A stretch of 64,000 nucleotides of DNA from the NCBI GenBank assembly GCA_949710005.1, contig OX453281.1:16181185-16245184 (forward strand), given 5' to 3'. Shown in pieces: positions 48,627 through 56,279 of this stretch. This stretch comes from Ricordea florida (taxonomy: Eukaryota > Cnidaria > Anthozoa > Corallimorpharia > Ricordeidae). Each line of letters begins with the position of its first letter. The stretch's first letter is position 1. The notes beneath the pieces were generated by a model. The model did no database searches and was not told the DNA's origin. It saw only the letters and a list, made by a program, of their open reading frames with translations. The position numbers were made by a program, and so were the translations under genes.

Positions 48627-49205
48627 ATGTCAGAAGTTGAAGATTATATTAGTGAGATAAAAGATGAGGTAAAAACTGGGGTAAAAGATAATTATAATAC
48701 CGAACGAAGAGAGGAACATGAACTTGAAATAAAACAAGAATCGCTAGCCATTCTCGCAGCTCTTGGAACCACAAAGGAATATTTAGGGGTTGATATGAGT
48801 CTTGGTGATATAAAAAAATTATCTGTAAAAGACATTGAAAAATATTTTAATAGATATCAAGCAGTATTGGGTAAGAAAATTAATGGAGGGTTGGTAGATT
48901 CATCTCTTCAATTAATTTCTAAAGTTATTTCTTACATGGTTCCTGTGGATGATATAGAAGCGCTTTGTGCGGATTTGAAGAATGATGATTTGGTTAATCG
49001 TGAACTAACAAACATTGTAGGACTCTTAGCATTGAAAGCAGGAAGATTGGCAGCACTTGCTAGCGGACTATTCCAGGTTGCTAAACATGTTAAAATAGAT
49101 AAAATCAGCGAGCGGCCCGCTCTTCGAGCAGAAATACAACAAGTTACAAGTAAAAATATAGATGATTCCAACACAACTGAGCAGGCTATTGAACATACTA
49201 ATTAA
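48627..49205 (+). CDS. unknown Polinton protein, acidic, helical (192 aa)
   Basis: No family recognised. The N-terminus is acidic and charged (residues 1-45); the middle is likely alpha-helical with two hydrophobic stretches (about 90-105 and 130-160, the latter alanine- and leucine-rich). Its last 11 codons are the first copy of a 34-bp tandem repeat that continues past the stop codon. It lies between the packaging ATPase and other structural-type genes, which suggests a virion or assembly role; this is inference only. Confidence 0.72.
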   Translation: MSEVEDYISEIKDEVKTGVKDNYNTERREEHELEIKQESLAILAALGTTKEYLGVDMSLGDIKKLSVKDIEKYFNRYQAVLGKKINGGLVDSSLQLISKVISYMVPVDDIEALCADLKNDDLVNRELTNIVGLLALKAGRLAALASGLFQVAKHVKIDKISERPALRAEIQQVTSKNIDDSNTTEQAIEHTN

Positions 49206-49366
49206 CACAACTGAGCAGGCTATTGAACATACTAATTAACACAACTGAGCAGGCTATTGAACATACTAATTAACACAACTGAGCAGGCTATTGAACATAC
49301 TAATTAACACAACTGAGCAGGCTATTGAACATACTAATTAACACAACTGAGCAGGCTATTGAACAT
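49170..49366. repeat. 34-bp minisatellite, five full copies and one partial
   Basis: The unit ACACAACTGAGCAGGCTATT plus 14 more bases starts inside the 3' end of the 192-aa gene and repeats at 34-base steps (about 49170, 49204, 49238, 49272, 49306, 49340). The copies look identical, so the amplification is recent. Each copy carries the same TAA; because 34 is not a multiple of three, the frame changes each time, but the first TAA already ends the protein. Confidence 0.95.
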
Positions 49367-49377
49367 AAAAATAAATA

Positions 49378-49584
49378 ATGTTGGTAGAATATAAAAGAGA
49401 TATGGAAAATGAAAATCAAAAAGCTTTAAAACTTATTGCAGATGTTAAAAGGATGCTAGATCATAAAAACCAACAAAATAAAGAAATTATAAAAGATATT
49501 GAGATGCTAAAAGAACAAATACGTAGTGGTGCAAGCAAAACTTATCCAGATACTGGGGAGGGCTCCGCCCGATCGCGGCCCTAA
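49378..49584 (+). CDS. small coiled-coil Polinton protein (68 aa)
   Basis: A short lysine- and glutamate-rich protein with a heptad-like hydrophobic spacing over residues 10-50, followed by a Gly/Ser/Arg tail encoded by a GC-rich palindromic segment (49556-49580). No family recognised. It starts 11 nt after the 34-bp minisatellite and has no clear GGTCTAAAGA box, so it may be read from the upstream transcript or be an accidental frame. Confidence 0.5.
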   Translation: MLVEYKRDMENENQKALKLIADVKRMLDHKNQQNKEIIKDIEMLKEQIRSGASKTYPDTGEGSARSRP

Positions 49585-49587
49585 AGA

Positions 49588-49597
49588 GGTCTAAAGA
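49588..49597 (+). promoter_or_regulatory. GGTCTAAAGA box before the 191-aa gene
   Basis: Exact 10-base match, 27 nt before the ATG at 49625; the following leader is AT-rich (TTCTTTAC then AAATAAAATAATA). Confidence 0.78.
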
Positions 49598-49624
49598 TTC
49601 TTTACTTTGTGAAATAAAATAATA

Positions 49625-50200
49625 ATGCCTGACCAAACAGAACAAATCGAGCAAAGCTCTCCCCAGCAACGCCGGAGTGAAGGAGGAACAGAAGTTGTTG
49701 ATCGGGATGAAGCCCCTCCCCGCTTTGCGGAACAAATTACAGCCCCGAAGGACCCTGGAGGAATGGACCCTTCCCCCAAAAAGAAAGATACAAAAAAGAA
49801 AGAGAAAGACCCTAAAAAGGTTGCTGCTGGTAAGAAATTAGCTGAATATAATAAAAAAGCAAAAGAAGCATTAGCTAGAGAGGAAATGAAACGAGAAAAG
49901 GAACAAGCTGAGACTAAAAATGAAAATGGAAAAGCGTGGCTTCCAGAGCTATCTTTTACTACTGTATTATCAATACTTGGAATAGGTTTTACAGCATTTG
50001 ATATGTTTATGAGATACCGACAAATCCGTAGGACCGGCCCCGCTGAAAAGGAGGATAATAAAAACAGAATACCTGATTTCCACGTAGCGGGGAGGTCTTT
50101 GGCCGATTTATCACAAGTTCCTCAAATACAACGGCCAATAAATGCACAGTCATCAAAAATACCACAAACTACAGATAGACCAAAAAGTGGAATGATGTAA
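49625..50200 (+). CDS. lysine-rich single-pass membrane protein, unknown (191 aa)
   Basis: Residues 1-50 are polar and partly encoded by GC-rich palindromic sequence (49711-49733), 50-100 are very lysine-rich and may bind nucleic acid, about 107-128 form one hydrophobic segment (FTTVLSILGIGFTAFDMFM), and the tail is Pro/Gln-rich. A basic region next to a membrane segment would suit a protein linking the genome to an inner or capsid-associated membrane, but this is inference. An exact promoter-like box lies 27 nt upstream. Confidence 0.75.
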   Translation: MPDQTEQIEQSSPQQRRSEGGTEVVDRDEAPPRFAEQITAPKDPGGMDPSPKKKDTKKKEKDPKKVAAGKKLAEYNKKAKEALAREEMKREKEQAETKNENGKAWLPELSFTTVLSILGIGFTAFDMFMRYRQIRRTGPAEKEDNKNRIPDFHVAGRSLADLSQVPQIQRPINAQSSKIPQTTDRPKSGMM

Positions 50201-50233
50201 TTATAAATTATTTTTTACTACAAACCCTAAAGG

Positions 50234-50243
50234 GGTCTAAAGA
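50234..50243 (+). promoter_or_regulatory. GGTCTAAAGA box before the 41-aa gene
   Basis: Exact match, 27 nt before the ATG at 50271. The leader TTTCTTACTGATG after the box is shared with the one at 50936. Confidence 0.8.
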
Positions 50244-50270
50244 TTTCTTACTGATGTAGTAAAAAAAATC

Positions 50271-50396
50271 ATGTCAACTGAAAACAAACTTGTGAAAACT
50301 GTTACTGATTCAGCAGTACTTATTGGACTAGCAGCTGCCGTTGGTTATGTATCTAAAAAGGTTATGAGAGAATCATTTATGAACGACCCATCCTGA
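50271..50396 (+). CDS. small single-pass membrane protein (41 aa)
   Basis: A 41-codon frame with one hydrophobic segment rich in Ala, Gly, Val and Leu (about residues 14-27) flanked by lysines. It would normally be overlooked because of its length. The reason to call it a gene is the exact GGTCTAAAGA box and conserved leader at the standard 27-nt spacing. Function unknown; small membrane proteins of this kind are common among virion components of membrane-containing viruses. Confidence 0.68.
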   Translation: MSTENKLVKTVTDSAVLIGLAAAVGYVSKKVMRESFMNDPS

Positions 50397-50416
50397 AGTA
50401 TTACAAATTATGCTAA

Positions 50417-50884
50417 ATGGGCGGCTGTATTGTCGGGAAGTATGTACCTAAAAACATATTTAGAGGATCAAAATATTTTACCAAAATAATTATGGCAACA
50501 ATAGCAATGATGTTAGGAGGAGCTGTATTAAATGCAACCGCCTTTGTTGGCGGATCATATCTTGCGCGATATCTATCAGGCGATAAAACAGATACAGAGA
50601 AAATAAGACACGATAAGGCATTAGAAAAATATCAAAAAGATTATGCAGAATATCAGGAAAATAGGCAGAAACTAATTGATTGGAAAATGAAACAAAAAGA
50701 TGATAAATATCAAGCATCAAAAAATATTTCTAATACCGATGAAGCTTTGAAATTGTATAGTCAAATGCATGAACCAAAATTTGCAGATTATTATAGACCA
50801 AGCAAAAACCAAAAGATGGGCGAAATGGCATATGTAGGCGGCGGTATGTTGACATTGGGGTATGCAGTTAGTAAATTATTTTAG
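50417..50884 (+). CDS. membrane-associated Polinton protein, unknown (up to 155 aa)
   Basis: The longest frame starts at 50417. An internal ATG at 50492 (MATIAMMLGG) is a credible alternative and would place a hydrophobic segment at the extreme N-terminus (130 aa). The middle is charged and likely coiled-coil (KALEKYQKDYAEYQENRQKL), and the last 19 residues are again hydrophobic and glycine-rich. No box precedes 50417; a poor resemblance (ATATTTAGAGG) lies 26 nt before 50492. Function unknown. Confidence 0.7.
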   Translation: MGGCIVGKYVPKNIFRGSKYFTKIIMATIAMMLGGAVLNATAFVGGSYLARYLSGDKTDTEKIRHDKALEKYQKDYAEYQENRQKLIDWKMKQKDDKYQASKNISNTDEALKLYSQMHEPKFADYYRPSKNQKMGEMAYVGGGMLTLGYAVSKLF

Positions 50885-50935
50885 GCTATCGTATATGTTT
50901 AATTTGCTTCCAGCTTCACTCCGCGACTCCTAAGA

Positions 50936-50945
50936 GGTCTAAAGA
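50936..50945 (+). promoter_or_regulatory. GGTCTAAAGA box before the 403-aa gene
   Basis: Exact match, 24 nt before the ATG at 50970, again followed by TTTCTTACTGATG. Confidence 0.8.
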
Positions 50946-50969
50946 TTTCTTACTGATGAGTAAAAAATT

Positions 50970-52181
50970 ATGGCAGAAGGAGGAGATATGTCTAAAGAAA
51001 TACCAGACTTTGAACCAACTGATCTAGACGATGATGTTGATAGAGAAAATATGGAAATGGATCCAATATCATCAACCACCCGCCTAATTAACCCTGATGA
51101 TGATGAGGAGGAAGAAACTTCATTTGGCGGTAGGAATTATGAGAAGGAGGGTGCAAGGCCTAAATTACCTAGTGATAAATATGATAATAGGATGGAAGCT
51201 TTGCAATACATAAAAAGTTTGTTTCCAGATTTCAACCCCTTAGATTCTCCATTTATAGCAGAATGGGATAATGAGGGTAATTTGTGGATTAAATTGAGTA
51301 ATCAGAAAAATGCTGTAGGACATATATTGATTGATAAAGATGGGGTAATAAAAGTTGATAATTTACCAATTACCTTCAGAAAAGCTCTAGGTGCTGATTA
51401 TGAATCCATGCTTATAAAAAATAATAATTATTTATCACAATTGAATGAAGCTAATGAACAAAATATGGAATTACTTAATGTAGTACAAGGATTGGAAGCA
51501 GTCACAAAAGTATATCCTATGGAGATTAGTCGATATGAACAAAAAGAAAAAGAAATACGTCAATTCGCTGAGAAACAACAAATGGAAAAAACGGAAATGA
51601 AAAGTCTTTTTGATTCAGCTGTTAAGCAGAATAAAGAATTAAAAATACAGAAAGATAAACTTTTGAATGAAAATAATGTATACAAAGATGAAATAGATAA
51701 GTATAAGAAGGGGCAGTCAAATTTAGCAATGTTAGAACGCGGTAAAGAAAGATTACAAGCCGAAGTTGATAAATTTAAAGAACTAGCAAGAAAGAGTATT
51801 ATTTACAACCAAGAACAAATAGCTGATATTGAGAGACAAAATGAAGAAATACTTAAAAATCTGCCATTACGAGAACGTGTTAAGGTTATCTTCAAAAAGT
51901 ATGGTTTTACAGTATTTGCAGTTGTGAGTGCTGTTGGTGTTGTTATTGGTGTTATAGTTTCTAATCTTTCTAATGGGTTAACCAGATTAGGTAAAGGTGT
52001 GGGGAATGGGTTTAAAGCTATTGGTAAGAAACTTGGCGAAATATTGCCCGGAATGGTTGGAGCTATAGTGAGCTTCCTATTTAAAACAGCTGGCGAGGCC
52101 ATTGGCTTTCTAGGGAGGAATGCTTGGCTTTTGATAATGGCTGTGGTTTTATATTTTGTGGAAAGGGTAAAGAAAAGCTGA
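50970..52181 (+). CDS. coiled-coil protein with C-terminal membrane segments (403 aa)
   Basis: Residues 1-70 are acidic; about 160-300 form a long coiled coil (repeated Lys/Glu/Gln heptads); about 311-333 (GFTVFAVVSAVGVVIGVIVS), 352-378 and 385-398 are hydrophobic. The amphipathic region between the first two segments is glycine- and lysine-rich. I recognise the C-terminal pattern as one recurring in cnidarian Polinton proteins, but no function is established for it. The architecture suits a virion membrane, fibre or scaffold protein. An alternative start eight codons downstream (MSKEIPDF) exists. Confidence 0.82.
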   Translation: MAEGGDMSKEIPDFEPTDLDDDVDRENMEMDPISSTTRLINPDDDEEEETSFGGRNYEKEGARPKLPSDKYDNRMEALQYIKSLFPDFNPLDSPFIAEWDNEGNLWIKLSNQKNAVGHILIDKDGVIKVDNLPITFRKALGADYESMLIKNNNYLSQLNEANEQNMELLNVVQGLEAVTKVYPMEISRYEQKEKEIRQFAEKQQMEKTEMKSLFDSAVKQNKELKIQKDKLLNENNVYKDEIDKYKKGQSNLAMLERGKERLQAEVDKFKELARKSIIYNQEQIADIERQNEEILKNLPLRERVKVIFKKYGFTVFAVVSAVGVVIGVIVSNLSNGLTRLGKGVGNGFKAIGKKLGEILPGMVGAIVSFLFKTAGEAIGFLGRNAWLLIMAVVLYFVERVKKS

Positions 52182-52190
52182 TAACAAAAA

Positions 52191-52200
52191 GGTCTAAAGA
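52191..52200 (+). promoter_or_regulatory. GGTCTAAAGA box before the 235-aa gene
   Basis: Exact match, 27 nt before the ATG at 52228. Confidence 0.8.
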
Positions 52201-52227
52201 TATCATGTTGATCAGTAAAATACAATA

Positions 52228-52935
52228 ATGGATGACTATAATAGAATTTACGGCCCAGCCGGTTCCGAGCGAATTCAGGCAGAGCCCTCCCCGCAAAGCG
52301 GAAGCTTGATTTATCCTAATTTGCCTGTTAATTCAGACCCGGGTGGGGAGACCCTTCGGGCCAATCAGACGATTAATTTCAGACTACAAAAGTCATGTGA
52401 AGTACTACAAAATCTTGAGAAGGAAATTAAACATTATGAGGATGTTAGGAAAAAGTATAATCGGGTAAGAGGCATATTTACAAAAATCAGTGTTTGTAGT
52501 GGGATATTTTCAGTTATCCTATCTGCAAGCGGGCTTGGAACCTCCCTTACTGGGTTTGGCGCTGCTGTTGGCATCCCATTAGGGGCGGTTGGAGGTATTT
52601 GTGGAGGAATATCGGTCGGATTCGGCGCGGCTTCTAAACGGCTTTCTCATAAAGTTAGTAAACATGAACAGACGGTTTCTTTGGCAAAAGCAAAAGTAAA
52701 CACCATTCACGACTTAGTTTCAAAGGCGCTAAAAGATAACGCTATATCTAGCCAAGAATTTTCTCTAATTTTATCAGAGGTTGACAAGTTTGAAAAACTA
52801 AAACTAGAAATCCGTCAAAAAACCAGGAAAGATACAGAAAAAAACTTAAATATGAATCAAATAAGAACAGAGGTTCGGGCAGAAATATTAAAGGACCTGA
52901 CCGAAGGGAAGGGAATAACAGCTCACACACATTAA
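52228..52935 (+). CDS. glycine-rich membrane protein with helical tail, unknown (235 aa)
   Basis: The N-terminal 45 residues are polar and partly encoded by two GC-rich palindromic inserts (52281-52305 and 52334-52362). A coiled-coil stretch (about 55-80) is followed by a long Gly/Ala/Ser-rich hydrophobic region (about 88-138), then a charged helical tail that includes an acidic SSQEFSLILSEVDKF segment. It resembles proteins repeatedly seen in cnidarian Polintons, without a known role. The hydrophobic part could form a membrane hairpin. Confidence 0.8.
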   Translation: MDDYNRIYGPAGSERIQAEPSPQSGSLIYPNLPVNSDPGGETLRANQTINFRLQKSCEVLQNLEKEIKHYEDVRKKYNRVRGIFTKISVCSGIFSVILSASGLGTSLTGFGAAVGIPLGAVGGICGGISVGFGAASKRLSHKVSKHEQTVSLAKAKVNTIHDLVSKALKDNAISSQEFSLILSEVDKFEKLKLEIRQKTRKDTEKNLNMNQIRTEVRAEILKDLTEGKGITAHTH

Positions 52936-52944
52936 AAATTTCAT

Positions 52945-53034
52945 ATGAGAGAACTGATGTGGGATTTAATTGTTTTGCTGGTATTAGGAAAGAGCGGCAT
53001 TGATTTAAAAACAACATTTTATCAAGGCAAATAA
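52945..53034 (+). CDS. possible 29-aa hydrophobic micropeptide
   Basis: A 30-codon frame including stop, with a short hydrophobic stretch (WDLIVLLVLG), fits exactly between the 235-aa gene and the 533-aa gene, ending 4 nt before the next ATG. It lacks a promoter-like box. Chance occurrence cannot be excluded. Confidence 0.25.
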   Translation: MRELMWDLIVLLVLGKSGIDLKTTFYQGK

Positions 53035-53038
53035 TAAG

Positions 53039-54640
53039 ATGAGATTATTCAATGATTTCAGAAATAGGTATTCAAATGCTGATCTAAGCCAATTTGAATT
53101 TGTATCTGATCAGTATGGTGGCTACATTAAATGGAAAGTTAATGATATAACGGTAATGTCAAATGATGATCCTACTGGAAAAACCTGGACCGACGATCTT
53201 CCTTCTAATTTGAAAACATTATTATGGGAAGATTTAGGGTTGGATGATTCTGAATTGAGTTCATTCCCAAAGAGTTTAACTATGACTAATCGATCTTATC
53301 CAATACCAGCAATTGATTTTGATGACTTTACAAGTGACATAACAAAAATGCTAACCTCACTAGATATATATGTTTCAAAAAATAATAAATTCGCCGCAAA
53401 GATGAGAGATATATTTACAAATCAAATTGTAACTTTCAAATCCGGAAAGCAAAGCAAAAAATGGTTGAACGCTCCTGATTTCAATTACTGGCCTCAGCAA
53501 CTTAACTTTGCGGTTTGGTGTGCAACTTCTGGTTGTGGTATAAGTCTAATTGAAAGTTTAAATTATCCTAAAATAGTTAGTGGTTTTATAAAGTTTCATA
53601 TTTATTTCACAATAAGGAGAATATTATATGAATTGAAAGTACCTTTACCTGATGATCAACCTTTTGTAATAAATAATAACCCATATAATAAAGTAGCATA
53701 TCAAAAATTGTGTCATGAATTTGGGGTTAGTAATACGGCTGATTTTAGGTTTAAAATTGGTATAAACAATGGTTTGGGGGAAATATTTTATAAATATGAT
53801 GAAAGTTCTCCTAAAGTTAGTCAATATCCTGGCGGGGATAATAAATTTTCCGACGAACTCACTGAGAAAGAAAAAACAATTGATCAAGGATTACAAAAAT
53901 TTTTTAAAAACAATGCGGACTATAATCATGTTAAATTAATTTCATTTATCCGTAATGATGAATTTGGCGATTTTAGATATGCTTGGTTTATTCCAACAAG
54001 CGGGTATGGAGTAACCAAAGCTGGGCTTGGTAGATTAAATCGATCGGCTGAAGCTTTTGTATATTGCATATTAGGAGCGCAAGTTAACACAAGAAACACA
54101 ATTTATGGAAATGGAGGAGGAGCGATTGAAACACAACAAGAATTTTTATCATTATTTGAAAGTAGTGTTATTGAAAACGATATTTCAAAATCTATACAAA
54201 ATTATCAATTAGCTGTACAAGAATCGAAATTACGGCTTGATTTAGCTATTGCTCCTGGCGTATGGTTAATGCCGAGTAATATGATCATAAATACAGAGAG
54301 CGTGGTTGGATATAATAACAAACTTATGAAAGCAACTGGTGATATGAATTTTGGGGTGAATAATTCGCTAAACACGGAATCAAAACCGGTTGGAATAAAC
54401 CATAACATGGGATCTTCAAAAGTAAAGTTACCTCATATCCACTTGAAAAGTGGGGCCGGCTCCGCTGATATAGTTGAGACAAATCCAAAACCAAAAATCT
54501 CTCCAACGCAAAATGAAAAGTCGGCCAAAGGTCAGGACGCGACTATGCAACATGAAACCAACGTACAAAGCGAGCATGAAGTGCGTATATTAACATTTAT
54601 AATTATCAGTGGGGGGTTGGCGTGGTATCTATTTCGGTAG
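53039..54640 (+). CDS. large Polinton protein with C-terminal membrane anchor, unknown (533 aa)
   Basis: Recognised by pattern as a common cnidarian Polinton protein, but without known function. Residues about 148-200 include WPQQLNFAVWCATSGCGIS; the central part is mixed alpha/beta; about 440-515 is polar, Ser/Lys/Pro-rich and probably disordered; the last 16 residues (LTFIIISGGLAWYLF) form a tail anchor. A tail-anchored protein in a virion gene block suggests a surface or membrane-associated structural protein. It is an alternative candidate for a capsid component. A weak ATTTAAAAA lies 27 nt upstream of its ATG. Confidence 0.8.
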   Translation: MRLFNDFRNRYSNADLSQFEFVSDQYGGYIKWKVNDITVMSNDDPTGKTWTDDLPSNLKTLLWEDLGLDDSELSSFPKSLTMTNRSYPIPAIDFDDFTSDITKMLTSLDIYVSKNNKFAAKMRDIFTNQIVTFKSGKQSKKWLNAPDFNYWPQQLNFAVWCATSGCGISLIESLNYPKIVSGFIKFHIYFTIRRILYELKVPLPDDQPFVINNNPYNKVAYQKLCHEFGVSNTADFRFKIGINNGLGEIFYKYDESSPKVSQYPGGDNKFSDELTEKEKTIDQGLQKFFKNNADYNHVKLISFIRNDEFGDFRYAWFIPTSGYGVTKAGLGRLNRSAEAFVYCILGAQVNTRNTIYGNGGGAIETQQEFLSLFESSVIENDISKSIQNYQLAVQESKLRLDLAIAPGVWLMPSNMIINTESVVGYNNKLMKATGDMNFGVNNSLNTESKPVGINHNMGSSKVKLPHIHLKSGAGSADIVETNPKPKISPTQNEKSAKGQDATMQHETNVQSEHEVRILTFIIISGGLAWYLFR

Positions 54641-54849
54641 TTCATGGCCATTTCACGTGATTATAATTGCTTTTGGATTAGTGTTCGCGTGTAGAACAAT
54701 AGATTGCATACTTTTACGACAAAGCGGATTTGAAATTGAAAAGTAGATTTTATGTTTACTTTTAAAAGACCGGTTTCTAACATCGCACAGGAATGTGATT
54801 ACGTCAACGCAAATTTAAAAAGATGAATATGAAGTAACCAAAACAAATC
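54641..54849. other. intergenic spacer within the Polinton
   Basis: About 210 bp with no open frame worth calling. It contains scattered AT-rich sequence only, before the promoter-like box at 54850. Confidence 0.7.
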
Positions 54850-54859
54850 GGTCTAAAGA
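54850..54859 (+). promoter_or_regulatory. GGTCTAAAGA box before the 211-aa gene
   Basis: Exact match, 19 nt before the ATG at 54879, the shortest spacing of the six. The box is followed by CC and so forms the palindrome GGTCTAAAGACC, and then by CTCCCCACTACGTGG, similar to the context at 47905. Confidence 0.78.
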
Positions 54860-54878
54860 CCTCCCCACTACGTGGAAA

Positions 54879-55514
54879 ATGTTAAGCATAACAATGTATG
54901 AGTCTGAAACTAGGATTTATTTAGATCCTCCGCTGAAAAATGTCCGAGAGATACAACTCCTAGATTGTAATATAAAAACCAAAAGATTTATTAATTTCAA
55001 GGAACAGCAGATATTTTTCGATGAAAGGAATAATCAGCCCATAATAACAATGCAATCCGGCACATATTTGTTGCGTGATATTCAATCGGTCTTTATTAAG
55101 TTTTATGGGGCAAATATAACATTAATTGAGGGTGATACTATTGACTATCTTTATTCAAATAATAACTTCAAAATTAAACTTACGAGAGGGCTACAAATTG
55201 GTTTTGGGCTGCCTGAAATAATAAATCCCAATAAATTATACCCCATAAATATTCAGATTAAGGAACCACTAAGACTTATGTGTAGTATAGTGGATAATAA
55301 GTTTTCATATATGAATAAAACTAAATATGGAGAACTTGTGAAACTCACACCATCACAACTACTTGCAAACATGCCCTCAAAGGATTATCCAGCAATTCCA
55401 GTTCAAAAATATGAGAGTGTCATAAATCACTTTGATTTAAGTATATTAGACAATGAATGGAAAAAACTTGATCTTAAGGGCGCGCCCATAACTTTTAGTT
55501 TAAGATTTAGATAA
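54879..55514 (+). CDS. probable minor capsid/penton-type protein (211 aa)
   Basis: A strand-rich protein with an N-terminal SITMYESETRIYLDPPL block, a central IQIKEPLRLMCSIVD and a C-terminal KGAPITFSLRFR ending. I associate the ending, and the type of N-terminus that lists responses to virion strands, with small jelly-roll minor capsid proteins of Polintons in aquatic invertebrates; the length fits a single jelly roll. It carries its own exact promoter-like box and closes the rightward virion block. The assignment is tentative; a receptor-binding or other surface protein is the alternative. Confidence 0.55.
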   Translation: MLSITMYESETRIYLDPPLKNVREIQLLDCNIKTKRFINFKEQQIFFDERNNQPIITMQSGTYLLRDIQSVFIKFYGANITLIEGDTIDYLYSNNNFKIKLTRGLQIGFGLPEIINPNKLYPINIQIKEPLRLMCSIVDNKFSYMNKTKYGELVKLTPSQLLANMPSKDYPAIPVQKYESVINHFDLSILDNEWKKLDLKGAPITFSLRFR

Positions 55515-55567
55515 ATTTCTTTTGTTATGTAACTATTATTTGAGTTATATAACATAATTAGTTTTAA

Positions 55568-56197
55568 TTAATCTTCACCCCATAACTCTTCCAAAAACTT
55601 TAATTCCTCAATATCAACGCACCAATCTAAATATCTACTTGGGTGCCATGCTTTAACTATTAAATCATTATGCAAGTCTTTGTAGAATTTACGTTTATGA
55701 TTTACTCTATAAAAATTTTTTATTATAGTAAATTTAAATGAACTAATAAAAATATAATTCTCAATATTATTAATAAATTCCATATATTCATGATAATCTT
55801 CTTCTGGGTCTGGTCCTTCATCTTCATTATATTCTTCATCATAATCAATGTAATCTTCTTTATCTTCATCGTTAATATTAAAACTGACGCCATCAAAAAA
55901 ATAATATGGGGAAATAGCGTCAATCAATTCTTCTTCAAAATTATCAGTGTTTATATAATCTAAATTTTTTATATCTGTATTATGCCAAATATAACATTTC
56001 TTTTTACTGTGTTTTTCAATACATAAAACTTTTAAAGAATATTTTATTCTTTCTTCTTTTTCTTCAATAAACCATAAAGTTTTTTCAATATTTTTTTTTA
56101 AATCTTCCTTTATTGACTTCATAAAATCTATAAAAGTTAGTTTTTCTAAATTAAAATATTTAAATTCAATATAATTATCTTCTTCAGTTTGTATCAT
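55568..56197 (-). CDS. acidic Polinton protein, unknown (209 aa)
   Basis: Strongly acidic in the middle (about residues 110-135, alternating Asp, Glu and Tyr), with a C-terminal block AWHPSRYLDWCVDIEE that looks conserved in type. It is encoded on the minus strand next to the SAP/zinc-repeat gene and reads in the same direction, so the two may share a transcript from the right terminal repeat. Acidic proteins of this kind can mimic DNA or bind basic proteins, but no function can be stated. No GGTCTAAAGA box precedes it. Confidence 0.7.
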   Translation of the reverse strand: MIQTEEDNYIEFKYFNLEKLTFIDFMKSIKEDLKKNIEKTLWFIEEKEERIKYSLKVLCIEKHSKKKCYIWHNTDIKNLDYINTDNFEEELIDAISPYYFFDGVSFNINDEDKEDYIDYDEEYNEDEGPDPEEDYHEYMEFINNIENYIFISSFKFTIIKNFYRVNHKRKFYKDLHNDLIVKAWHPSRYLDWCVDIEELKFLEELWGED

Positions 56198-56279
56198 TTT
56201 TCTTTTTCTTTTTCTTTTTTCTTTTTTTTATTATTTTTGTTTTTAAATAACAAATTAATTAATTTTTTTGTTATATAAC

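Noticed and set aside
51803..52296. Minus-strand frames of 140 and 71 codons opposite the 403-aa gene
   Set aside because: They are antisense to a gene with coiled-coil and membrane segments and have no promoter-like box or recognisable content.
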